Positions 23,401 through 35,400 of a stretch of 64,000 nucleotides of DNA are shown one piece after another. How positions within the stretch are numbered: position 1 is the stretch's first letter; every line of letters starts with the position of its first letter. The notes under the pieces were generated by a model. It was not told the origin of the DNA, ran no database searches, and worked only from the letters and a program-made list of their open reading frames with translations. Source of the stretch: Chaetoderma sp. LZ-2023a (Eukaryota; Mollusca; Caudofoveata; Chaetodermatida; Chaetodermatidae); assembly GCA_034401795.1 (NCBI GenBank), contig CM067365.1, positions 16,049,166 through 16,113,165 on the forward strand, given 5' to 3'. The translations under genes and the position numbers were made by a program.

Positions 23401-26400
23401 CACCCCTCTAGTAGTTACAAAGACGAACCATAAAAACGTTAGCGCAAACAGAATTTTTAGCTAACAAATCGCAACGAGAATGTGCGTCTGTTTGTCAGTA
23501 GAATGGTCAGTCGGACAGACAGGTCAGGTAGTCGGACCAATTTCTGACACTTCCGACAAAGGCACCTACATCGCAACCATAGCGCATATACATTTCATGT
23601 ATGCGAGGTGGGATAACTCTGGTGAATATGAATGGATTCTAAGCAAGATATGTTAAAGGGTTAAGGGTTACAATGATATATTTTATATCACCAACTTTGT
23701 TTTGGTAAGGAAACAAGAGCGTGTTTTCTAAATTCAACAGTTTTAACCTTTTAATGCTAAAGCTGGCTTAAAACAGCTCCATTTGCAGACCCATATAGCC
23801 TTTTATTCACCAAATGAACCTGTTATTCCAGTGGTAAATTTTCCAAAAGTCTTCAGTTGACCTGCAAATGGACATTTTTTATGAGCAAATTGAAATTTGA
23901 ACAAATTTGAAGTCTATCTAAATGGCTAATTAATCTCACCTGAGGCTGTGGAACTGTATAACCTCCGTCAGGCGATTGAAATATTGCCATGCCATTCTGA
24001 TATGTATAGGGTACCCCATTTGTAAATAGCAATGAGCCAGGTGATAATGCCATATCTGCACGATACACAACAATAAAGGATCTGATGTTATTATTATATT
24101 AAAATAAAAAATTATAATATTTGCAATCTTACAGGGTCTGAAATAAGGGTATCGAGTTATTTTATTCAGAATATCAGAAAGATGGGGGGGGGGGGGGGCA
24201 CATTTTACAATATTTGACGGTCAAACTGATTAGTCAAGAGGAATATATTATAGCCTTATTCGGTTAAATCACTAAATTTGGTCAAAAATTTTAAATATTT
24301 ACTTATAGAATGTTCATTAGCAGGTCAAGTGAAGACTATTTTGGACTGGGTAAATTTTCAAGAATAGTCTTCTCTTGGCCGGCAAATGGATATTCCCCAT
24401 GACCACTACAGGGGCCAGTTTTGGCCAGCTTCGGCATGAAAGGAAATTGAAATCTTTGCTTCGTGAATTTTCATTTAGAGGCCTAGACAAAAAGATTTTA
24501 CCACTAGTTTTGCTGTTGAGTCAGTCGTTTCAGTGGCATAATGTGCAAAAAATAGTATTTTCTTGGCCTGCAACTGATCAAAGGCCAGTTTGACCATCTA
24601 AGGATTAATACATTGCACACACTGACCAGTATGTGACATATCTATTTGGGTCAAGTGTGGTGTACTAAATGGTACGAGGGCCACGTCTATGCAGAACGCT
24701 GCCATGATGGAGTTTGTCATATTTAGTACACATTTAATTGGACCAGTCAGTGTTTTGTTGAAAGAATATTCAGGAATAGCTGAACCCAAAAGTTTGCTAT
24801 CTAGGCCAACGCAATTTCTATCACTGATTAGATTGATTACTGACATTGAGGCCCATGATTAACAGCATGGGCAATAATAATTTATGATGTTCAGTGAACC
24901 GTGAAAAATAGGTCATGCTGATCTACTCTTGATACATGACACACCTTTAGGCCATTATACATCCATATAGTTTTGTTACTATACAAAAAAACTTGAAATT
25001 ACAGCCCATACAAGACTAATTTACGCACTTTTTGGTCATGATGCATCGATCTATATACAAAGTTTGGTTACTATATACAAACAAGAGCTTCGCAAACGGC
25101 GCATAATACCCTGCCATGATGACAAACCAATGAATGAGAGCTATCAGAAAATATTTATTTCTTCCTCAGCCCCATCAGACCAGTCATCTTTATGAAGCGT
25201 CAAAGCGATCCGTTAAACGGTCAAGGAGGTATCGTCCGGAAACCAATTTTCAAGATGGCTGCCGCTGACTGGTGGCCATATTAGATTTTGGATTATCATA
25301 AATTTCGATAAGTTTCTTCACCAGACATATTCCAACGACCGTAGGAAGTAATCCAATAAATGAAATCCAGAAACCAACTTGGCGGCCATCTTGGAGTTCG
25401 GATCATCGTCAATTTCGATAGGTTTCCTCTCCACACCTAGTCCAACCACCCTATGAAGTTTCAAAGGGATCCGATAAACGGTAACGGAGTTATCATTTGG
25501 AAACCAATTTTCAAGATGGCCATCGGTGCCTGGCAGCCATCTTGGAGTTTGTATCATTGTCAATCTCGATAGGTTTCTTCCTTAGAGCTAGTCCAACCAC
25601 TCTATGAAGTTTCAAAGCGATCCGATAAATGGTAACGGAGTTATAATCCAGAAACCAATTTTCAAGATGGCTACCGGTGGCTGGCGGCCATCTTGGATTT
25701 CGGATCATCGTCGATTTCGATAGGTTTCTTCCCCAGGCCTGGTCCCACCACCCTATGAAGTTTCAATCCGATCCGACAAATGGTAATGGAGTTATCATCC
25801 GGAAACCAATTTCCAAGATGGCCGCCAGTGGCTGGTGGCCATCTTGGATTTCGGATCATCGTTAATTTCGATAGGTTTCTTCCCCAGGCCTAGTCCCACC
25901 ACCCTATGAAGTTTCAATGCGATCAGACAAACAGTAACTGAGTTATCATCCGGAAACCACTCTGCCGCCCACCCGCACGGACGGCGCCATTACATAATAA
26001 GTCTTGACAAGTCCGGACAAGAACAATCTATGCTCACTGAAACGTAAAATGTGGGTTATATTGACCTACTTTTGATGCATAACACACATTTAGGTCATGA
26101 TGCATCCATATACAAAGTTGGTGACCATACATGAAAATCCCTTGAAAATATGGGTCTGACAAAAAAAATCAGGGCCGGAGAAACACATGGATGCACGTAT
26201 GCACGAACAAAGCGATTAATATATACCCCCGCTTTGCATTATAAATATTTCCTAAAGGAACATCATTGCCAACTGCTTTTAATCCATATACTAGAACGGG
26301 CCTGTATCGCTCACCTGGAACATTGGCATTTCAAGAAATGTAGAAGGGCAATGTTCTTTGTCCTAAATTCAAAAGCTCTGGCCAGAAAGAGAACCAAGTT

Positions 26401-29400
26401 TTCAAAAGTACAAACTGAGGTCAGGCACTTTAGGAATAAAATTGTTAATAATTTCCTGGACATATTAGGAGCCCAAAATGGCCGCCAAATAATTTGACTA
26501 TTCCTAATTCTCGTTAGAAGTCTACTACATTTGGATCACACAGTCCACTTAGTTTCATTGAAACAAGAGGCCCAAGGGGCCTGTGTCACCTGGAGCACTG
26601 CATTTTTGTCAAAATTGTTGGTGGGTGGTTTAGGGGTAGTCTTTTTTGGACATTTTTGCAAGTCCAATATGACCACCAAACACACTACGTCTTGATTTGT
26701 CCACTGCAGCCATGTTTCTGATGTAGCTCCTTCCCTTGAAAAAACTTTAATGGCACTCAGTGTCTAATCATATCTAAATTTCGGCCCAATCCGCTCAGTG
26801 GTTCTGGAGTTGTTTTGGCAAAAAATAGGTTATCCAAGATGGCCGTCAAACCATTTGGCCAATCAAGTTCCCGTGAACAAACTTGGTGCAGCTCTTGCCC
26901 TAGATAATATTTCATTTAACTTGATCCCCCAAGCGGTTTTGGAGGTTTTTATAAAGCCATTTAAAAAAGTCGACCAAAATCCAAGATGGCGCGAGAAGAA
27001 TATATTTTTAATTTCCAATTGCTTTCGTATGGGATATTTTGGCAGGTAAATGTTCCAAGACGGCCACTACACCGTTTATCCGACAGTCTCAAAAATGGCT
27101 TATTTGAAATCACAATACGCAAAAACATATATAAAACCAATTTCGGCCTCAAAATCCATTAAATAAAAAAATCCAATATGCCCGCCAAACATGCTCTATA
27201 TTGATTGGTCCACGGCGCCAAGGTTTTTTTATGGATCAACTTCTCTTCAATAAAGTTTAATGGCCCTTAGTGCCTAATCATATATCACAAATTTCGGCCT
27301 GATCGCTTCATCAGTTCTGGGCAAGTCGTTTTTGCAAAAACGAGGTCATCCAAGATGGCCGCTGAACCATTTGGTCAATCAAGTTCCCTTGAACAAACTT
27401 GGGTCAGCTCTTGCCCTAGATCATATTTCATGAGGTCTGAATTGATCCCTCAAATGGTTTTGGAGAAGACATTTCTAAAATCGGCCGAAATCCAAGATGG
27501 CCACCGGCCAATTGGCTTCGTTTGAACAAACATGGATCCCTATGCCCTAATGATGCTTCCTGTCAAATATAATTGAAATCGGCTCAGCGGTTCTTGAGAA
27601 GTCGTTTAAAGGAAAAGTTGACAGACGGACAGTCGCCGCGGCATAAGCTCACTTGGCCTTTCAGGCCAGGCGAGCTAATAATGCCATTGTTTTATTTAAA
27701 TAATTTCCAGAAAATCTTTGGTCACTGGAAAAAATTGAACAATCAAAATTTTGATTAGAAGTTCTGGAACCTACCACCATAATATCCTCCCAGACAAATT
27801 TGGTTAAAATCTGCCAACTGGTTTAGGACGATAGATTTTAAAACATTTTTGTATAATTCAAGATTGTCACCAGAAAATTGAACAAGAAGCCCAAGAGCCT
27901 GTGAGTGACGCTCACCTGCACCATTAGAATTTGAACGAATTGCATTTAAATAGACATGATGGATAATTCCAAATAAAATCTAAGATGGTCACCCACAAAA
28001 ATTTACCAATCAAAATTCTTGCATGATATGTTGACGCCTACCTGTCATAGGATCACTCCCACAATTGTTGAAATTGCGCCATTGATTAATGAGAACTACG
28101 GTTTTTAAATGGTTCCAGCAAATCTTCAGAAAATCAGATTCACCAATCAAAATTACGCAAGCGGTTAAAGAGAAGCGTTTAAACGATTTCCTGCCATTTT
28201 CCGGAAAATCAAGGATTATCACCAGAAAAAGGATCAACCAGTCAAAATTCTGTATACCAATTCTGAAGCATACCTGTTTAAGGGCCCTTGCAGCCGAGTT
28301 TGGTTTAAATCGGTCAAGAGGTTAATGAGTTGTCTTAACAGATTTCCCAAAATTTTTGAACAATCCAACAACTTCTGTATACAAGTTCTAAAACCTACCA
28401 CCTTATCCTTTCAGCCAAGTCAGGTTAAAATTGCCCAAGTAGTTAATGAGGAATAACATTTTAAACAATTTCCTGCCATTTTCCAGAAAATTCCCGATGG
28501 CTGCCAAAAAAATTGACCAATCAAAATTCTGTATGTACAAGTTCTGAAGGATACCACTCTTAAGGAGTCAGCTTTTAAGTGATTTCCCAATATCTTTGGA
28601 AAATCCAAGATGGCCACGAGAAAAATTGACCAATGAAATTCTTGTTAGTTGTGTGAAAGCCTACCAGCAGAAATTTAGTCCACCCAAGTTTCGTTGAAAT
28701 TGGGCCATTTATATTGGAGTAGCGTATTAAGATTTCTGAATTCTGAACAGTAGTTCTCATAGAACCCTTCCAGCCAAATTTTGTTGAAATCGGTCAAACC
28801 ATATGGATTTGTGACTTGAAAGATGGACAACAGACGGATGGCTGGCCACCATGGCATAAGCTCAGTTGGACGGCACATCAGGCCAGGTGAGCTAACAATC
28901 AATATCCTCCGACAGTTGATATGTTAAAGCCTACCAACCATTGAACAAAATTTGCTTAAAATCTGCCACAGTTTAGGAGATATGTTTTAAAGTAAAAGTT
29001 TCCGGACGCAGGATGGTCGCCATGGCATAAGCTCACTTGGCCATTCTGACTAGGTGAGCTAACAACTGACTAGAAACGTACCACAAACATTTCCCCTGAA
29101 GTGTTCATTACTTTGAAAAAACTAAGGGCCATAAAATCTTTAACGTAGTCGTGGGGCTACGTCAAATTAAATTTATAGCCCAAAGAGAAATTACTCAAAG
29201 GAACATTTCTGTCAGAGTTAGATTTAATCCGTCAACAAATGGTGAAACGTGTCACAATTGTGTACAGACACACAGAAATACAACAAAGCTAAAAATGTGC
29301 ATTCTGAAGAGTTCGAGATGGCTCTGTCCAGAAATGGTGTCACCCCGGTGCTGCTTACACGATATCTCGATGCAACCTGGTCACCCAAATGGGAGCACTC

Positions 29401-32400
29401 CACAAGACCAAACCCCACAGTATCAGCAGTACCCTGTTTACAATGGGCCTCCCAGAAATATAGACGACATAGACTTCTATGAGGAAACCAGGCATATCAG
29501 TAAACTCATGTATGCTCCCCGATGGCATACTCGGTAGGGACACTGTATAAACCATTGTCTGGACCAAAAGTCTCTGCAATGTTCAGTGAACCATGAAAAG
29601 TAGGTCACAACTTTTCATATGCTACACACCTTCAGCATATAATACATCCACACACCAGGTTTAGTTCCAGTATGACTAAAACTTGAAATTATAGCCCGGA
29701 CTAACATGTTCTGTAATGTTCAACGAACCATGAAAAGTAGGTCACACTGACCTACTTTTCATACACCGCACACCTCCAGGGTATGAAATAATGGTCGGCA
29801 TCGGTCATGTCCGATCAAATATGGATGGGTAAAATTTTTTCACTGAACATGAATTTTGGGGAAAGTCTGCAAATTTTGGAAAAAGAGAACAACTGAACAA
29901 TGTTGGTATCGCACTCAAATACGATAGATCGATCGAGCGTGAGTTTGTGCGTCATTTGCACATTTCTAAGTGAAAACGATATTCACCTTGGTTACCAGTA
30001 TTCGTGATCTGTCAAAACGCGTCATACCGGCAAATTCATCCTAGAGGGTGGTCTTAAAATAGCTAATTGTCCCAGGAATAGTGTAAACCTTTTATACTGG
30101 CGAATTTTCTGATTTCTAATGAGGGATATAGACCGTGAGTGACTTGAAAATTAAGTCATACGGCGAATAAATGACAGATAAAATTGCATAGAACATCTGA
30201 TAAATGATACCACTCAAAATCTTGTCATTTCGCTAGTCTGAAAATGATCGAGTCGATGCAAAATTAGCAATGGCGGATCTACAAAATCTGCCACTGCGCA
30301 CGAGTTAGTGATGTGTTCTTACACACCTTCTGCCATGAGAAGAGAATTTGGTCTCGCAATTTCATTGGTTGTTGGACATAATTATATCTAGAAAATCCAA
30401 TGACATTACGTGAGAGATTTCCACAGAAGTTTGAGACGCGTTCTTTCACGCCTTCGATACTGAAGAAGCTAATTCTTCCTCGCGATTTCCTTGGTAGCTG
30501 TATATAGAAAACCAATGAAATAGCGGGCGAGTTTTCTCACAATAGAAGTGAAGAAAGCAAGTTCATAAATAATCGCACTGTAGAAGACACTTGACAACAC
30601 GCGCGTTACCATTATATTCGCGTTGTACAATTAACCATTTAATGGTCAAATTTGCCTAAAAATTTTAATTAAAAATAGTTAATGGCCATTTGCTGGTCAA
30701 GAGATTATTTTTGAAATTTTACCACAGGAATGACTGTCTCAGTTACTGAATAAGCCATTTCAATGGAAAACTTCAAAAATAATCTCTTGACCTGCAAGTG
30801 AACATTTATCAGGAAAACTATTACAAGCCTTCTTTGACTAATGTGTTCTAAAGTGAAAATTTTTTTAAATTTAATTGTACATGACTGTGACAGCAGTTGA
30901 TGTGTTGCTAAAATGGCATCTGAGCGAAAAGTGCCCAAAGGGGCAACCCTTGCTAAATGGAGGACCGAGTATAAGTGGTTAAGTCCTCATTTTCTGGGTC
31001 CTACAGTTGACTATGAAATTGTTCTATCTTTATGCATTTTCTCCTGAAAATGTCTTAGTCTATTTGACTTTTTCAGGACAAAATGGGTAAAAATAGAACA
31101 ATTTCACAGCCAACCGAAAACCTATATAATGCAGGATGGCCTCTGAGAGCATCTAGATTACAAAAATTCCCGGACCCCCCAGGTTAGGTTAGTCAACTTC
31201 CGCTTTTTTGTCAGATCAAATTGACTCTCCTTATTTCAGACCCTGCACCTCCCTAAGATGCATCCACATATGGAGTTTAGTTCCTGTATAGCAAAAACTT
31301 TTGAAACTACAGTCCGGACAACAATTTTCAGTAATATTCAACCATGTAAAGTAGGTCATGGTCTACTGCGCATCTGCTCATAAGATGCATCCACATACCA
31401 AAGGTTCATGATTGTATATATGTCTTGAAACTATGGCCCGGACAAGCCTGTACACTGTAATGTTAAGTGCACCATGAAAAGTAGGTCAAAAGTAGGTCAT
31501 AATGACGTACTTTTTATACACTGCACACCTTCTCCCTAAGATGCAACAACCAATCAAGTTTAGCTCTGGTATACCAAAAACTTTTGAAACTACAGGCCAG
31601 ACAAAAAAATGTTGGTAATATTCAATGACCCATGAAAAGTAGGTCATGCTGACCTACTGTTTACACACTGCACATCCTCCATAAGATGCACCCATATACC
31701 AAGTTTCATGATTGTACATACAAGTCTTGAAACTATGGCCCGGAAAAGCGTGTAGACTGTAATGTTGAGTGAACCATAAAAAGTAAGTCACGTTGACCGA
31801 CTTTTCACGCATTGCACATATACATAAGATGCATCAATATACCAAGTTTCATGATAGTACATATATGGGTCGAACAAGCTTGTAGAACCGTGAAAAGTAT
31901 GTCAAAAGTATGTCATGCTGACCTACTTTTCAGACACTGCATTTCGCCTCTATAAGATATAAGATACATCCACATATCAAGTTTAGTTCCTGTACACCAA
32001 AAACTCGAAACTACAGTCCGGACAAAGACTTTTGGTAATATTTAATGAACCGTGAAAAATAGGTCAAAACTAGGTCATGCTGACCTCCTTTTTACACACT
32101 GCACATCTTCTCCACAAGATGCATCCACATACCAAGTTCCATGATCGTACATATAAGTCTTGAAACTGTTGCCCGGACAAGTTTGTAGAGGGCAAATGGA
32201 CGGATGGACACAGTGGCGACTATGTTCCCCGAAAATTTTCGAGGATCATAAAAAGCCTCTAGATAATGATCTAATAGCTGCAGGAGAGTTCAAGAATGAG
32301 AATCTACTCTTGAATGAAGACAAGACAGAGTTTACCCCTGCAAATTATACAGGGACAGGCAAGGCCTGCATATTATGATCAATTGTAAACCTCGTAGGTT

Positions 32401-35400
32401 GTGTGGATTCCGATCAATTATAAAGTAAAAATGTCATTTAGGTTGTGTTGGTTACAATCAATTGTAAACCACAAATGCCATCACCATTCAGGTTGTGTGT
32501 GGGATATGATCAACTGTAACCCACAAATGCCATTCAGGTTGTGTGTGGGAAATGATCAATTACCACAAATGCCATTCAGGTTGTGTGTGGGACATGATCA
32601 ATTGTAAACCACAAATGCTATTATTGTGGCATGTGGGACATAATCAATTGTAAACCACAAATGCCATTCAGGTTCTGTGTGGGACATGATCAATTGTAAA
32701 CCACAAATGCCAGTCAGGTTGTGCGTGGGCTATGATCAATAGTAAACCACAAATGCCATTCAGGTTGTGTGCGATATGATCAATTGCAAATCACACACGT
32801 CAAATCTTCTGGTTGTGTGGTGGCTACGGCCTAATTTCACTTCTCAGATTTATTGATTTATATATGCTACTGTCCATCACAAAAGTTAAATATTAAGTCC
32901 AGATAAAGCCGTGACCGTGACCGTGACTTAGTTCATGACATTTAAGTACTTTTATTGCAATATTTTCTTACATGTATTTTAAGATTAAACAACATGATCG
33001 GTAGGTAGGTCATGATCTGAGCTTATGACATGGTTCATGTCAGTCGGTCATCCGTAAACAATTTCAAGTATCAGCCAAAGGCTTCTGCAGTGGTCTTGAG
33101 AAATGTTCATTGCAAGACCAAGAAGCCTATGTTTGAAGATTTACCACTAGAATGACTGGTACGATAACCGTACATTCGACACAATATATATTATTATATA
33201 CATGATAATGAATCAACTGTGGTGATTCTTAATAATTCAGACCAGGGTAAGTAACAATCAAGGACCATGTATCGAAACGAAAAATAAGAAAAAAATATTT
33301 GAACTTGCAAGGGGAAATAAACAACACAATTATAAAGAACTTTAAATAACTTCAAGTTAGCATTGGATGTGACGTGAATTAACATGCGACAGGTTTTCCA
33401 CTTTCTCAATAAAGTATTCTGGTATTATGGCCATTTTGGCACGCTAAATTTTGTCACTTAACCCGTTACTGGTCAAGCCGGCCAAAACCGGCCTCTGCAT
33501 TGGTCTTGAAGAATGGCTATTTGCTGGCCAAGATAAGAACATTTACAAAAAATGTACCACTGTAATGACTGGATCGGTTAGCGAGCCAGTCATTCTAGTG
33601 GTAAACTGTTTAAAATTGTCTTCTCTTGGCCTGCAAATGGACATTTATAAATGAATATTTAGATTTTCTTGACCAAATATTACCTTTAAAGGGTTAATAA
33701 AGGATGCTGTTGATGCATTCTTATTTTAAATTATTTTTAAAATTGCGGTCAGGAATCACAATTATTCCTTATTAACAATTCCATGAAGATGATAACGGAA
33801 GAGTATAAATTTCATCCCTTAAGCCTGCCACATGCTAAGAACAAGTCAGTGGAAAACCTGGCCTTACAAAAATAAACGATCCCAACACTACTTCAAGAAT
33901 GAAGGTGTAACAAGATGTGCTGATGATAGTAAAACCACCACAATCCAGAAATCAACTACAAATTCCCTGCCGCCATTACCTCAGAAATGTCCGAAGCAAC
34001 TCGGTCAGCAGTTTACAAAAATATTGTACAGAAAACAGAATTAATTTGCAAATGTAGCTCAAGCTTCTAGATGGTGAATTCTATAAACATTGTCATTATT
34101 AAACGATTATTATTAATTATGATTATTCCAACAACATGCTTCAGACAACAGCAGCCATTTTCTTTTGACTACAAAAAGTAATTTGAAATGATTAAAAGAA
34201 CTGAGAACAACTGCCCAAACCAGAAACAAAACTACCTGACAGTAAGTAGTCACCGCTACATTTTTGCTCAATTTTGGATAATTGTGCTAGCCAAGTTTTC
34301 TGTATTCTGAAAAATTGATTAAACACAAAGACTACCAATTTATCTATTATATATGTAGCTAGTTATATATTAATTAAATGTTTAAAATTTCATAATTGCA
34401 TCCCATGTACACAACACTCAGGATTATGCTATGCTAATACTGGAGTTTCAAAGTAATATTTTAAAATATCATTAAGATATATTTTGAGATTAAAATTAAG
34501 ATTCATACCAAACCAATTTCATCCAATAGTTTTATTAAATAGTTTGTCTTCTCCATGGTTTTATCTTTAGCTCTGATATATTATTCTTATCTTAATTTTA
34601 ATATTTTTTTTTTAATTCACAAGTGAAAGCAAGGTAAATGTTCAAAAAATTTGCTAACATACTTCAGCACGATTGCTGCTAAAATTGGCAAAATATTATA
34701 ATATTAATAAAAAAAATTTAAATAACGGAAAATGTGCCAATTTGCAACACGAGTTCCACATATGGTGCATAACATTCTGCTCTAAAGAACTGACTTAATG
34801 TGCTCTGCAATACTGGATTTCAGATCACTATTAATTTTGATTTCCTCCTCGGACACAATCCACTAAACAATAAACAGTGGCATTTATCATCAAGAAACCT
34901 ATTTGCAAGATGGTAACTGCCGCCTTTGCTTGGTGGCCATACTAGATTTTCGATCTTGATTTTGTTTAATTTCTTCCTCACACATAGCCCAATGAAACTA
35001 TGAAGTTTCAAACAGATCTGACAAACGGGAACAATGTTAGCTAGCTGCCATATTAGACTTAGAATCATCCTCTACTTCCACTACCTCAACATTTTTGGCG
35101 TGATATAACTACACTGTTAAATAGTACAAGCCACACATGTATATCAAAATAAAACAGTTCCCAGCAAGAATATTTGCCTTTGCAAGATAACTATTTTGAA
35201 ATGAACGATGTATATTTTCAAGTCACCCTAAAACTGACAAGGCACTACGTATGGCCTATTATAATTCCCAGAATATTAAAACTGTGGGAAAATTAAGTGA
35301 TCGGAACATTAGTCAAAGCTAAGAAATATCATTATTTCACTCACTAATACATTAGTTATATGAGCATTTTTTCTTTAATAGTTTGACCCTTTAACACTCA

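Larger units (their letters stand above)
29580..32200. repeat. Tandem array, ~150-bp unit, with AGGTCAnnnTGACCT palindromes
   Basis: Units share AATGTTCAGTGAACCATGAA, AAGTAGGTCA...TGACCTACTTTT, TACACTGCACACCTTC, AAGATGCATCCACATACCAA and CTTGAAACTACAGTCCGGAC. The regular array is at 29580-29790 and again at 31250-32200. Between them, 29790-31250 is diverged and holds other repeats, including the MITE at 30631. It lies in the intron between BOLL exons 5 and 6. Confidence 0.7.

Noticed and set aside
23150..23464. 104-codon plus-strand frame as a gene
   Set aside because: It begins in a family A MITE, has no recognisable domain and no splice or start context, and overlaps intron sequence.
32380..32800. 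CRISPR-like array (46-bp repeats)
   Set aside because: The repeats are contiguous with no unique spacers, drift in sequence, and lie in an animal intron. It is a minisatellite.
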